DNA from: Stutzerimonas azotifigens DSM 17556
GTDB lineage: Bacteria; Pseudomonadota; Gammaproteobacteria; Pseudomonadales; Pseudomonadaceae
DNA: 64,000 bases
Direction: 5' to 3'
Assembly: GCF_000425625.1 (NCBI RefSeq)
Contig: NZ_KE384418.1
Location: 1-64,000, forward strand
Position numbers and translations under genes: made by a program. Positions 47,178-55,411 of this stretch are shown piece after piece. The notes beneath the pieces were generated by a model that was given only the letters and a program-made list of their open reading frames with translations, did not search any database and had not been told where the DNA came from. Each line of letters starts with the position of its first letter. Position 1 is the first letter of the stretch.

Positions 47178-47675
47178 TCAGCCGCCCGCCAGCGGCGGCA
47201 GCAGCCTGGCGAAGAACAGCTCGTCCACGTAGACCTCGTCCCCGGCCCGCTTGTAGGCCGCGCGCAGGGTGCCTTCGTGCTCGAAGCCGAGCTTGCGGTA
47301 GAAGGCCTGGGCGCGGTGGTTGTCGGCCTCGACCATCAGCTCGACGCGCAGCACGCCGTCGGCCCTCAGCCGCTCGATCACCGTCTCGACCATCTCGCGG
47401 GCGAAGCCGCTGCCGTGCCGCTCGGGCGACACCGCCAGCGTGGCCAGGTAGCCGACGTGCGCGGCGCGGCCGGCGTGGCGCGAGGTGCGGTAGAAGCCCT
47501 GCACGCGGCCGTCCTGTTCCACCACCTGGAATCGGCGGGTCGCCAGCAGGTTGGCGTAGTGCGGGCGGAAGTCCTCGGGCGGCATGGGATCGAGACCGAG
47601 GAAGGGCACCACCTCTTCGTGCATGTAGAGGGCGTAGACCGCGTCGAAGTCGTCCCAGGTGGCGAGTCTGTGCAT
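47178..47675 (-). CDS. GNAT family N-acetyltransferase
   Basis: 165 residues. Acetyl-CoA-binding motif A is YLATLAVSPERHGSGFAREMVETVIERLRADG (about 77-107; RHGSGFA replaces the usual Q/RxxGxG/A), followed by VRVELMVEADNHRAQAFYRKLGFEHEGTLR, the motif B end. The C-terminal YVDELFFARLLPPL resembles RimJ/speG-like amine or protein N-terminal acetylases. Substrate unknown. ATG 47675. It sits immediately upstream of the YqaA-like gene. Confidence 0.85.
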   Translation of the reverse strand: MHRLATWDDFDAVYALYMHEEVVPFLGLDPMPPEDFRPHYANLLATRRFQVVEQDGRVQGFYRTSRHAGRAAHVGYLATLAVSPERHGSGFAREMVETVIERLRADGVLRVELMVEADNHRAQAFYRKLGFEHEGTLRAAYKRAGDEVYVDELFFARLLPPLAGG

Positions 47676-47719
47676 GGTCCTTCCTGCAGCGGTGAGGCGA
47701 CGTGCCGAATGCCGGCACG

Positions 47720-48679
47720 CTAACCGGGCGGGAGGTCGCTTGCCAAGGCCTGGCTTTCGCTCGAGCCCGGTTCGAAGACCACCCGGTCGCCCTCCAGGTG
47801 CGCGCCGAGGAACTCCAGCAGGCAGCGCACCGCCGGCATCAGCGCGCGGCGCGGCGGGTACATGGCGTGGACGATTCCCGGCGGCAGGGCCCAGCCGGGC
47901 AGGGCCTCGACCAGCGCGCCACGCTGGCGCTCGGCGTGGCACAGGTAGTCGGGCAGCATGCCCGCGCCGATGCCCTCGGTGATGGCGAGCTTCAGCGCGG
48001 CCAGGTCGTCGGCGACGTAGCGCGGCCGGTGCAGGAAGGTGAAGGGCTCGCCGTCCGGCCCGATCAGCTCGAGGCGGGCCTGCCCGGCGCTGGCGGACAT
48101 GGCCACCGTATCCAGCCGCGCCAGGTCGGCGGGCGCGAGCACCGGGCCCTGGCGCGCCAGCTGTTCGGCGCTAACCACCAGCAGGCCGCGGCTGACGCCG
48201 AAATGCTTGGCCGCGAGCGTCGGGCTGTTCTCGATCGCCGGGCGCACGCGCAAGGCGATGTCGATGCCTTCCTCCAGCGGATCGACCGGACGGTTGAGCA
48301 CCCGCATGTCCACGTTCACTTCGGGGAAACGCTGCATGAAGCGCGGCAGCAGCGGGCCGATGGTGCTCTGCGCCAGCGTCACCGGGCAGGTGATGCGCAC
48401 GGTGCCGCGCGGCTCGGTGCGCACCTGGGCCATGGCCTCGCCGGCGGCCTGCGCGGCGTCGCGCACCGCCACGCAATGGCGCAGGTAGAGCTCGCCGGCG
48501 GACGTCAGCGAAAGGCGCCGGGTGCTGCGCTGCAGCAGTTGCACGCCGAGGGCCGCCTCCAGTTGCGCGACGCGGTGCGACAGCCGGGACTTGGGCAGGC
48601 CCAGCGCGACGGCCGCGGCGGTGAAGCTGCTGCGCTCGGCGACTTCGGCAAAGAACACCAGGTCGTTGAGGTTCTGCAT
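47720..48679 (-). CDS. LysR-family regulator divergent from azoR
   Basis: 319 residues: winged helix NLNDLVFFAEVAERSSFTAAAVALGLPKSRLSHRVAQLEAALGVQLLQRSTRRLSLT (about 3-59) and an effector domain of the CrgA/QhpR group from about 90. Divergence from azoR across 126 bp suggests it controls that gene, perhaps responding to quinones or electrophiles. ATG 48679 is chosen over ATG 48691, since an ATTGT-N12-ACAAT inverted repeat (48683-48704), a possible operator, covers the latter. Confidence 0.85.
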   Translation of the reverse strand: MQNLNDLVFFAEVAERSSFTAAAVALGLPKSRLSHRVAQLEAALGVQLLQRSTRRLSLTSAGELYLRHCVAVRDAAQAAGEAMAQVRTEPRGTVRITCPVTLAQSTIGPLLPRFMQRFPEVNVDMRVLNRPVDPLEEGIDIALRVRPAIENSPTLAAKHFGVSRGLLVVSAEQLARQGPVLAPADLARLDTVAMSASAGQARLELIGPDGEPFTFLHRPRYVADDLAALKLAITEGIGAGMLPDYLCHAERQRGALVEALPGWALPPGIVHAMYPPRRALMPAVRCLLEFLGAHLEGDRVVFEPGSSESQALASDLPPG

Positions 48680-48682
48680 CGG

Positions 48683-48704
48683 ATTGTTCATTAATTCGGA
48701 CAAT
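48683..48704. promoter_or_regulatory. Candidate LysR operator between lysR and azoR
   Basis: ATTGT (48683-48687) and ACAAT (48700-48704) form a 5-bp-arm inverted repeat with a 12-bp AT-rich spacer in the divergent region, a layout common for LysR sites. Confidence 0.4.
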
Positions 48705-48805
48705 GTGGCGCATTTTGCCGACTTATCAGCTTTTTTCCATGCCACTAGGATGCGTCCCCATCTCGGCCGTACCGGCCGTCAGCCAACGACTCGCGAGGGA
48801 CCTCC

Positions 48806-49429
48806 ATGAAACTGCTGCATATCGATTCGAGCATCCTCGGCGCCAACTCGGTGTCCCGCCAGCTCACCGCCGAAGTGGTGGCCGAGTGGCAGCGTCGTCA
48901 TCCGGGCACGGACGTCGAGTACCTCGACCTGGCCGCCGAGACGCCGGAACACTTCGGGATCGACGCGCTGGGCGTGAAGATCGGCCAGCAGGGCGAGCCG
49001 AGCCAGGCGCAGCGCCGGCAGAACGAACTGTCCGAGCGCCTGCTGACCCAGTTCCTGGCGGCCGACGTGCTGGTCATCGGCGTGCCGCTCTACAACTTCG
49101 GCGTGCCCAGCCAGCTGAAGGTGTGGATCGACCGCCTGGCGCAGCCGGGGCGGACCTTCTCCTACACCGCCAACGGCCCGGTCGGGCTGGCCGGCGACAA
49201 GACGCTGATCGTGGTCTCGAGCCGCGGCGGGATGTACCCGGAAGGCGGTGCGCTGGTGCCCCAGGAGCGCACCTTCATGCGGCAGATGTTCGGCTTCATG
49301 GGCATCACCGACGTGCGCTTCGTGCGTGCCGACGGCCTGTCCATGGGCGACGGCGCCCGCGAAGCGGCCTTCGCCCAGGCTCGGCGGGACATCCAGGCCG
49401 CACTGGCCGAGCCGGTGGCGGTCGCCTGA
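48806..49429 (+). CDS. azoR: FMN-dependent NADH:quinone/azo reductase
   Basis: 207 residues, flavodoxin-like fold. Signatures: LLHIDSSILGANSVSRQLTAEVV at the N-terminus (phosphate-binding loop), VPLYNFGVPSQLKVWIDRLAQPGRTFSYT near 92, and VVSSRGGMYPEGG near 134. AzoR reduces quinones and azo bonds using NADH and protects against thiol stress. ATG 48806 is preceded by CGAGGGACCTCC. It is divergent from its probable LysR regulator. Confidence 0.9.
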   Translation: MKLLHIDSSILGANSVSRQLTAEVVAEWQRRHPGTDVEYLDLAAETPEHFGIDALGVKIGQQGEPSQAQRRQNELSERLLTQFLAADVLVIGVPLYNFGVPSQLKVWIDRLAQPGRTFSYTANGPVGLAGDKTLIVVSSRGGMYPEGGALVPQERTFMRQMFGFMGITDVRFVRADGLSMGDGAREAAFAQARRDIQAALAEPVAVA

Positions 49430-49440
49430 CGGATCGGGGC

Positions 49441-49500
49441 GCTTTCCCTCATCCGGCCCTGCGGCCCACCTTCTCCCGCGGGGAGAAGGGAAAAGCGGGT
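49441..49500. repeat. Single copy of the CATCCGGCC palindromic repeat
   Basis: CATCCGGCCCTGCGGCCCAC then TTCTCCCGCGGGGAGAAGGG, the same core as the array at 44.7-45.7 kb. The CCCTCCGGGAGAGGG half of the unit occurs at 49748-49762, on the other side of the MITE-like element. Confidence 0.75.
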
Positions 49501-49594
49501 GCTGCCCGAGGCTTCGGCGTCCACCTACGGGAGCCGGGCGACTCGGTGCCGGTCGTCGGCCGGGGAGCATGCCCGCGACCAGGGCCGGCATTAA

Positions 49595-49734
49595 CAGGCT
49601 TTTGAAAAACGTCGGCGAGGTAGGCAGCGCAAGGCAAAAACAGGCGAAAAAGCGCAGTTTACGAGTTGTAAATGAGCATTTTGAGCCTGTTTTTAACGCC
49701 GCGATGGCAACGCAGGTAGTTTTTCAACAGCCTG
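49595..49734. mobile_element. 140-bp MITE-like element
   Basis: Terminal inverted repeats CAGGCTTTTGAAAAAC (49595-49610) and GTTTTTCAACAGCCTG (49719-49734) match at 15 of 16 positions. Inside, AAAAACAGGC (49636-49645) and GCCTGTTTTT (49685-49694) form a second inverted repeat around GTTTACGAGTTGTAAAT. AT content is well above the surroundings. No transposase gene is present. The pattern is familiar from many Pseudomonas intergenic regions. Confidence 0.75.
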
Positions 49735-49837
49735 CTAATGTCCTCTCTCCCTCCGGGAGAGGGCTAGGGTGAGGGAGGGCGCCAGCCCCGCTGACAGGCT
49801 GTTCGTCACCGTTCAATTCATCGACCGGAGAACCGAC

Positions 49838-50554
49838 ATGCTCGAACTTCGCAAGGCCGCCGAGCGCGGCGTGGCCGACCATGGGTGGCTGCAATCGCGG
49901 CACACCTTCTCCTTCGCCAATTACTACGACCCGAAGCATGTCGGTTTCTCCGACCTGCTGGTGATCAACGACGACCGCGTCGCCGCCGGCCAGGGCTTCG
50001 GGCGCCACTCGCACCGGGACATGGAAATCTTCTCCTACGTGCTCGAAGGCGCGCTGGAGCACAAGGACAGCCTCGGCACCGGCTCGGTGATCCGCCCCGG
50101 CGACGTACAGTTGATGAGCGCCGGCACCGGCGTGTCGCACAGCGAATTCAACGCCTCCCAGAGCGAGCCGGTGCACTTCCTGCAGATATGGATCATGCCG
50201 GCGCAGCAGGGCGTCGCGCCGCGCTACCAGCAGGAGCGCTTCGCCGAGGCGGACAAGCGCGGGCGTCTGCGCCTGATCCTCTCCCCGGACGGCGCCGAGG
50301 ATTCGCTGCAGGTCGGCCAGGACGCACGGGTGTACGCCGGCCTGTTCGACGGCGGCGAGCAGGCGAGCCTGGCTCTCGAAGGCCAGCGCCACGCCTACGT
50401 GCACCTGGCGCGCGGCCGGCTGAGCGTGAACGGCCAGCGCATGGAGGCGGGCGACGGGCTGAAGGTGCGCAACGCCGAGCGCCTCGAGCTGACCGAGGGC
50501 GAGCAGGCCGAGGTGCTGGTGTTCGACCTGCGTCCGCACGAGCTGCCGCGCTAG
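49838..50554 (+). CDS. Pirin family protein
   Basis: 238 residues, bicupin. Metal-binding motif FGRHSHRDMEIFSYVLEGALEHKDS near 61 with conserved His and Glu, then GSVIRPGDVQLMSAGTGVSHSEFN, and VHFLQIWIMPAQQGVAPRYQQERF near 123. It resembles E. coli YhhW, which has quercetin 2,3-dioxygenase activity in vitro; the physiological role is unclear. ATG 49838 is preceded by CGGAGAACCGAC. Codon use is like neighbours although repeats lie just upstream. Confidence 0.9.
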   Translation: MLELRKAAERGVADHGWLQSRHTFSFANYYDPKHVGFSDLLVINDDRVAAGQGFGRHSHRDMEIFSYVLEGALEHKDSLGTGSVIRPGDVQLMSAGTGVSHSEFNASQSEPVHFLQIWIMPAQQGVAPRYQQERFAEADKRGRLRLILSPDGAEDSLQVGQDARVYAGLFDGGEQASLALEGQRHAYVHLARGRLSVNGQRMEAGDGLKVRNAERLELTEGEQAEVLVFDLRPHELPR

Positions 50555-50651
50555 CGACCTTTACACGGCTTTACACCCGACTGACGGCACTTTGCATTGG
50601 GCGATGGGACACTGCGCCTGCATCGCTCGATGTTCAGCAGGAGTCAACGAG

Positions 50652-51173
50652 ATGAACGCGCGTTGGATGAAATCCGCAGGTGTGGGCCTGCTTGCCCTTG
50701 CCCTGTCCGCCCAGAGCCTGGCGGGCCCCGGTCCTGGTCCTGGTCCGGGCCACCGCGGGCCGGATCATGGCCCCCGGCATGACTACGGCCGCTGGGGGCC
50801 CGGGCCGGGCGGTCCCGGTCGTCATGGTCTGCCCAGCTATGCGCGGGAACTGTGGATCGGCAGCATGCTGTACTTCGTCGCTGCGGGTACCTATTACCTG
50901 TGGAATTCCAACCAACAGCGCTACGAAGTAGTGTCTCCACCACCCGCGGTACAAGGCAACGCGGTGGTGAGCTACGAGGTGATCGCCTACCCGGCGCAAG
51001 GCCAGAGCGTCGAGCAGCAGGGGCGGGACCGGTATGAGTGCCATAGCTGGGCCGTCGGTCAGAGCGGCTTCGACCCCGCGACCGCGACTCGTCCGGTGGG
51101 CGCCGAAATGACCGATCGCTACCGGCGTGCACTGTCGGCCTGTCTGACCGGCCGCGGCTACAGCGTGAACTGA
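50652..51173 (+). CDS. Secreted glycine/proline-rich protein, DUF6515-like
   Basis: 173 residues with signal peptide (about 1-24, ending SLA). A PGPGPGPGHRGPDHGPRHDYG-type low-complexity stretch (about 25-58) precedes a hydrophobic segment LWIGSMLYFVAAGTYYLW and a C-terminal domain with RDRYECHSWAVGQSGFDPATA near 125, a motif I associate with DUF6515 family proteins. Envelope location likely; function unknown. ATG 50652 follows AACGAG. Confidence 0.75.
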   Translation: MNARWMKSAGVGLLALALSAQSLAGPGPGPGPGHRGPDHGPRHDYGRWGPGPGGPGRHGLPSYARELWIGSMLYFVAAGTYYLWNSNQQRYEVVSPPPAVQGNAVVSYEVIAYPAQGQSVEQQGRDRYECHSWAVGQSGFDPATATRPVGAEMTDRYRRALSACLTGRGYSVN

Positions 51174-51324
51174 ACGCCGCCTTGGCCTATGACGACGCGC
51201 GTCCGGGGCCTGGCCCCGGGCACGTTACCGTTGCTGTACGGCAAAAATTACGCACCACTGTACCGGGCACCGACAGGCGCAATGGCGGCCTAATGGTCGG
51301 TCACTGATTGCCCGGATACCTGTC

Positions 51325-52206
51325 ATGTCGCCGAAGGATCTTTGCCTGGCCCTGGTGGTGATCGTCGCCTGGGGACTGAACTTCGTGGTCATCAAGGTGG
51401 GGCTGCAAGGGCTGCCGCCGATGCTGCTCGGCGCGCTGCGCTTCGTGCTCGCGTCCATTCCGGCGGTGTTCTTCGTCAGCCGGCCGCAGATGCCGCTGCG
51501 CTGGCTGATCGCCTACGGCATGACCATCTCGGTCGGGCAGTTCGCCTTCCTCTTCCACGCCATGTCGGTGGGCATGCCGGCGGGCCTGGCGTCGCTGGTA
51601 CTGCAGTCGCAGGCCTTCTTCACCCTGATCCTCGCCGTGGCCTTCCTCGGCGAACGCTTCCGGCTATCGCACCTCGGCGGGCTGGTGGTGGCCGGTTGCG
51701 GGCTGGCGCTGATCGCCATGCAGAACAGCGACCACAGCATGACCCTGGCCGGCTTCTTCTTCACCCTGTGCGCGGCCTCGATGTGGGCGCTGGGCAACGT
51801 CATCACCCGCAAGGTGGGCAAGGTCAACCTGATGGGGCTGGTGGTCTGGGGCAGCCTGGTGCCGCCGATCCCGTTCCTGCTGTTGTCGCTCTGGCTGGAA
51901 GGCCCGGAGACCATCGAGACCGCACTGCGCGGCATCCAGCTGGATTCGATCCTGGCGCTGGTCTACCTCGCGTTCGTCGCCACCATGCTCGGCTACGGCA
52001 TCTGGAGCCGCCTGCTGTCGCGCTACCCGGCCAACCAGGTGGCGCCGTTCTCGCTGATGGTGCCGGTGGTGGGCATCAGCGCCTCGTCGGTGCTGCTGGG
52101 CGAGCGCCTGAGCCACCTGCAGATGGCCGGCGCGGCGCTGGTGATGTTCGGCCTGCTGGTCAACGTCTACGGCGCGCGGCTATGGCAGCGGTTGCGGTTG
52201 GCGTGA
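51325..52206 (+). CDS. EamA/RhaT family exporter
   Basis: 293 residues, ten membrane segments in two EamA repeats (about 5-135 and 145-285). First repeat: CLALVVIVAWGLNFVVIKVGLQGLPPMLLGALRFVLASIPAVFF; second: LCAASMWALGNVITRKVGKVNLMGLVVWGSL. Close to E. coli EamA (O-acetylserine/cysteine exporter) in overall pattern, but the substrate cannot be read from sequence. ATG 51325. It is a single gene followed by a REP at 52223. Confidence 0.88.
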   Translation: MSPKDLCLALVVIVAWGLNFVVIKVGLQGLPPMLLGALRFVLASIPAVFFVSRPQMPLRWLIAYGMTISVGQFAFLFHAMSVGMPAGLASLVLQSQAFFTLILAVAFLGERFRLSHLGGLVVAGCGLALIAMQNSDHSMTLAGFFFTLCAASMWALGNVITRKVGKVNLMGLVVWGSLVPPIPFLLLSLWLEGPETIETALRGIQLDSILALVYLAFVATMLGYGIWSRLLSRYPANQVAPFSLMVPVVGISASSVLLGERLSHLQMAGAALVMFGLLVNVYGARLWQRLRLA

Positions 52207-52222
52207 TGGGCGCGCGTCCCTC

Positions 52223-52275
52223 GTAGGAGCGAGCTTGCTCGCGAAAGGGGCGACACTGGCGCGAGCGGCTGCTCG
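52223..52275. repeat. Pseudomonas REP
   Basis: GTAGGAGCGAGCTTGCTCGC at 52223-52242, with a second half-element GCGAGCGGCTGCTCGCGACC about 18 bp later. Confidence 0.75.
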
Positions 52276-52440
52276 CGACCAGGGGCGCTTTTCGTCTGCT
52301 GTGAGCGATGCCGCGGCAATCGGTGATCGAATGGCTGTTCGCTGATCGAACACTTCTGTCAGTATCGCGCTGCGCCGCGCGCCGGCGCGTGCGACCGTGA
52401 GCGCAACGATCCAATCCCTCGACATCCAGCTGGAGGCCCG

Positions 52441-53286
52441 GTGAGCGAGCGTGAGAATTCTCCCTACCGGCTCAGGCCGCCGACCTACGTGTCGCCGGCC
52501 AGACGCATCGACGAACTGACTGGGGACCCCAACTTCATGACCTCGCTGGCGCGTGGGCTGGCGGTGATCAACGCCTTCCAGGAGCGCAAGCGCCACCTGA
52601 CCATCGCCCAGGTCAGCCATCGCACCGAGATCCCGCGGGCCGCGGTGCGCCGCTGCCTGCACACGCTGATGAAGCTCGGCTACGTGACCACCGACGGGCG
52701 AACCTATTCGCTGCTGCCGAAGGTGCTCACGCTCGGCCATGCCTACCTGTCGTCGACGCCGCTGGCGGTCTCGGCGCAGCCGTTTCTCGACCGCATCAGC
52801 GAGCAGCTGCACGAGGCCTGCAACCTGGCCGCGCTGGAGGGCGACCAAGTGCTCTACCTGGCGCGTTCGGCGGTGCCGCAGCGGCTGATCTCGGTGGACC
52901 TCAGCGTCGGCAGCCGGCTGCCAGCCTACTGCACCTCGATGGGCCGCATCCTGCTCGCGGCGCTGGATGACGACCAGTTGCACGAGTACCTCGCGCGCGC
53001 CGACCTGCAGCCGAAGACCAGCCGCACCCTGCACACCCCCGAAGCGCTCTGGGACTGCCTGCTCCAGGTGCGCGAACAGGGCTGGTGCATCGTCGACCAG
53101 GAGCTTGAGCAGGGCCTGCGCTCGATCGCCGTGCCGGTGCGCGATTCCGGCGGCCACGTGCTGGCGGCGATGAACGTCAGCACCCATGCCGGGCGCGTGC
53201 CCATGGGCGATCTGCCAAGGCGCTTCCTGCCGATCATGCTGGAAGCCGCGGCGGAGCTGAGCAGCCAGCTGTTTCCCGCGCCCTGA
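52441..53286 (+). CDS. pcaR: IclR-family regulator PcaR
   Basis: 281 residues. The winged-helix segment FMTSLARGLAVINAFQERKRHLTIAQVSHRTEIPRAAVRRCLHTLMKLGYVTTDGRTYSLLPKVLTLGHAYLSSTPLAVSAQPFLDRISEQLHEA is nearly identical to PcaR of P. putida, the beta-ketoadipate-responsive activator of the protocatechuate regulon. The effector domain follows (about 95-275). No pca structural gene is in the window, so it acts on loci elsewhere. The start is GTG 52441, with TGGAGG at good spacing. Confidence 0.93.
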   Translation: MSERENSPYRLRPPTYVSPARRIDELTGDPNFMTSLARGLAVINAFQERKRHLTIAQVSHRTEIPRAAVRRCLHTLMKLGYVTTDGRTYSLLPKVLTLGHAYLSSTPLAVSAQPFLDRISEQLHEACNLAALEGDQVLYLARSAVPQRLISVDLSVGSRLPAYCTSMGRILLAALDDDQLHEYLARADLQPKTSRTLHTPEALWDCLLQVREQGWCIVDQELEQGLRSIAVPVRDSGGHVLAAMNVSTHAGRVPMGDLPRRFLPIMLEAAAELSSQLFPAP

Positions 53287-53694
53287 GCAACCTCGAACCA
53301 ACTCCGGGAGAGGGCTGGGGTGAGGGCTCGTGTGCACGGGCCTTCCCTCATCCGGCCCGGTGGGCCACCTTCTCCCGGGGGGAGAAGGGAAAGGCGCAAG
53401 CGCTGCTCGTCACCGGGCATTGCCCTGTAGGAGCAGGCTCTGCCTGCGACCGAGGCCAGCTCCCGGAGAAACGAGCATCGCGGTCAAGCCCGCTCCCACA
53501 AACAATATCGCCCCGAGGTCGGGCCTCCCACAAAAGCAAGCGGTGTCTACCGCAACCTGTGGGAGGCGCGCCCTCGCGGCGACATCGCCTGCACGTCGAC
53601 CAGCCATCGGCGGGCCCGGAACCCCGTGGCCAATGCTGGTCGAAGCTGTGAACACCGCCGGCACCTCGTCGGCCCTTCCACCCAGGAGGCCAGC
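53287..53694. repeat. Intergenic with CATCCGGCC repeat and dispersed repeat copy 5
   Basis: Around 53301-53395: GGGAGAGGGCTGGGGTGAGG and CATCCGGCCCGGTGGGCCAC with TTCTCCCGGGGGGAGAAGG. Around 53500-53592: GCCCCGAGGTCGGGCCTCCC ... CTGTGGGAGGCGCGCCCTCG, copy 5 of the GTGGGAGG family. A GTAGGAGCAGGCTCTGCCTGC REP-like hairpin lies between (shown by arms AGCAGGC/GCCTGC). No gene. Confidence 0.7.
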
Positions 53695-53850
53695 ATGAGC
53701 GACCGAACCCCGATCCCGACCGATCCGAGCCTTCCGGACGTGCCGGAAACCGACCAGCCGCCCCGCGAGGACGTGCCCGAGCAGGCGCGCGAGAACCTCG
53801 AGAAGACTCCGGCGCCGCCGGACCCGATTCCCGATCCGGGCCCGCTCTAG
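53695..53850 (+). CDS. Small proline-rich acidic protein
   Basis: 51 residues, strongly proline/acid rich: SDRTPIPTDPSLPDVPETDQ then PPREDVPEQARENLEKTPAPPDPIPDPGPL. No hydrophobic segment; likely disordered. A perfect AGGAGG precedes ATG 53695 by six bases, the best ribosome site in this area, which supports translation. Function unknown. It is convergent with the outer-membrane efflux gene. Confidence 0.65.
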   Translation: MSDRTPIPTDPSLPDVPETDQPPREDVPEQARENLEKTPAPPDPIPDPGPL

Positions 53851-53905
53851 TGGCTGTGCGGCTGTGAGCGCTGAAAGCGTCCGGCTGGACTGACCAGTCA
53901 GGCCA

Positions 53906-55411
53906 TTAGGGCGCGTTGCCCTCGGTGGCGCCGGGCAGGCCGCCGCCGAGCGCGATGTACAGCTCCACCAGATTCTGCACCTGCGCGCGCTGGGCCTGGA
54001 TCAGCGCCTGGCGCGCATCGAACAGGTTGCGCTCGGCGTCCAGCACTTCCAGGTAGGTGATCACCCCCTCGGCATGGCGCGCGTTGGCCAGTTCGGCGAT
54101 GCGCTGGAGGGTGGCGACGTTCTTGCGCTGGGCCAGCACCTGCTCGGCCAGGTAACGGCGCCCGGCGAGGGCGTCGGCGACTTCACGGAAGGCGGTCTGG
54201 ATCGCCTGCTCGTATTCGGCCACGGCCACCGTCTCGCGCGCCTCGGCGACCGTCAGGTTGCCGCGGTTGCGGCCCCAGTCGAACAGCGGAAGGCTGATGG
54301 TCGGGCCGATGCTCCACATCTCGTTGTCCGAATCCACCAGGTTGGACAGTTCGGTGGAGGCATAGCCGAAGCTGCCGGTGAGCGAGATCTGCGGAAAGAA
54401 CGCCGCCCGCGCCACGCCGATGTTCGCCCGCGCGGCCCGCAGGCGCTGCTCCGCGGCGATGATGTCCGGGCGTCGGTAGAGCAGGTCCGACGGCAGTCCG
54501 GCGGCCAGGCGCGTGACCTGCAGCTGGGCGGTCAGCGGTTCGGCCGGTGGCAGCGCCTCGGGCAGCTCGCCGCCGATCAGCTGCGCCAGGTAGTTGCGCT
54601 GCTGGGCGCGGGTCAGGCGCAGGGTCGCCAGCTCGGTTTCCGCCTGGGTCAGCAGTGCCGCCGCCTGGTGGAAGGCCAGCGCCGAAGTGATTCCGGCGTC
54701 CAGGCGGATGCCCTCGATCTCCAGCCCCTCGCGGCGGGTGCGCAGGGTCTGCTCGGCCAGTTCGATGCGCTGCTCGGCCTCGCGGACGGCCAGGTAGGTT
54801 GCGGCGACATCGGCGATCAACGACAGGCGAAACGCCCGCTGTGCCTCGGCGGTGGCCAGGTACTGGGCCCGCGCGGCCTCGCCGAGGTTGCGCACCCGGC
54901 CCCAGAAGTCCAGCTCGAAGGCCGAGACGCTTAAGCCCAGGAAGTAGCGCTCGACGATGGCGTCGCTGCCGAGGCTGGCGCCGTCCGTACCGCCGCCCCC
55001 GGCGCCGCCATCGAGCCCTCCGCCACTGCCCAGGCCGCCACCGCCCAGCCCGGCGCCGCCGGCGGAGGAGGCGCCTGCCGGGTAGCGCCCGCGCGAGGCC
55101 TCGGCGCCGAGCCCGAGGCTCGGGTAGCGGTCGGCGTCCTGCACCCGGTACTGCCCGCGGGCCTCCTCGATGCGCGCCACGGCAATGCGCAGGTCGCGGT
55201 TGTTGGCCAGCGCGGTCTCGATCAGCCGTTGCAGGCGCGGGTCGGTGAAGAACCGCTGCCAGTCAATTTCGGCCGGGTCGACGCCGGCCTGCGCCGGGGC
55301 GTACTCGTCCGGATAGTGCGCGGCGGTGGGCAGTGCCGGGCGCTCGTGCGGCGGCGCCAGCTGGCAGCCGGCGAGCAGGGCGGCGAGCAGCAGCGGGGCG
55401 GCCCTACGCAT
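53906..55411 (-). CDS. Outer-membrane efflux lipoprotein, OprM/NodT family
   Basis: 501 residues. Signal MRRAAPLLLAALLAGC, lipidated Cys16. Two outer-membrane-factor repeats follow; landmarks are WQRFFTDPRLQRLIETALANNRDLRIAVARIEEARGQYRV, ELDFWGRVRNLGEAARAQYLA near 168, and LPSDLLYRRPDIIAAEQRLRAARANIGVARAAFFPQISLTGSFG near 313. It forms the trimeric outer-membrane channel for the upstream RND pump. Residues 113-149 are an almost pure Gly/Ser/Ala/Asp insert at the position of the first surface loop of OprM-like proteins. ATG 55411 overlaps the RND gene end by 8 bp. Confidence 0.93.
   Translation of the reverse strand: MRRAAPLLLAALLAGCQLAPPHERPALPTAAHYPDEYAPAQAGVDPAEIDWQRFFTDPRLQRLIETALANNRDLRIAVARIEEARGQYRVQDADRYPSLGLGAEASRGRYPAGASSAGGAGLGGGGLGSGGGLDGGAGGGGTDGASLGSDAIVERYFLGLSVSAFELDFWGRVRNLGEAARAQYLATAEAQRAFRLSLIADVAATYLAVREAEQRIELAEQTLRTRREGLEIEGIRLDAGITSALAFHQAAALLTQAETELATLRLTRAQQRNYLAQLIGGELPEALPPAEPLTAQLQVTRLAAGLPSDLLYRRPDIIAAEQRLRAARANIGVARAAFFPQISLTGSFGYASTELSNLVDSDNEMWSIGPTISLPLFDWGRNRGNLTVAEARETVAVAEYEQAIQTAFREVADALAGRRYLAEQVLAQRKNVATLQRIAELANARHAEGVITYLEVLDAERNLFDARQALIQAQRAQVQNLVELYIALGGGLPGATEGNAP

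Noticed and set aside
49595-49734. Part of a full insertion sequence
   Set aside because: Only 140 bp, no transposase frame. Best described as MITE-like.
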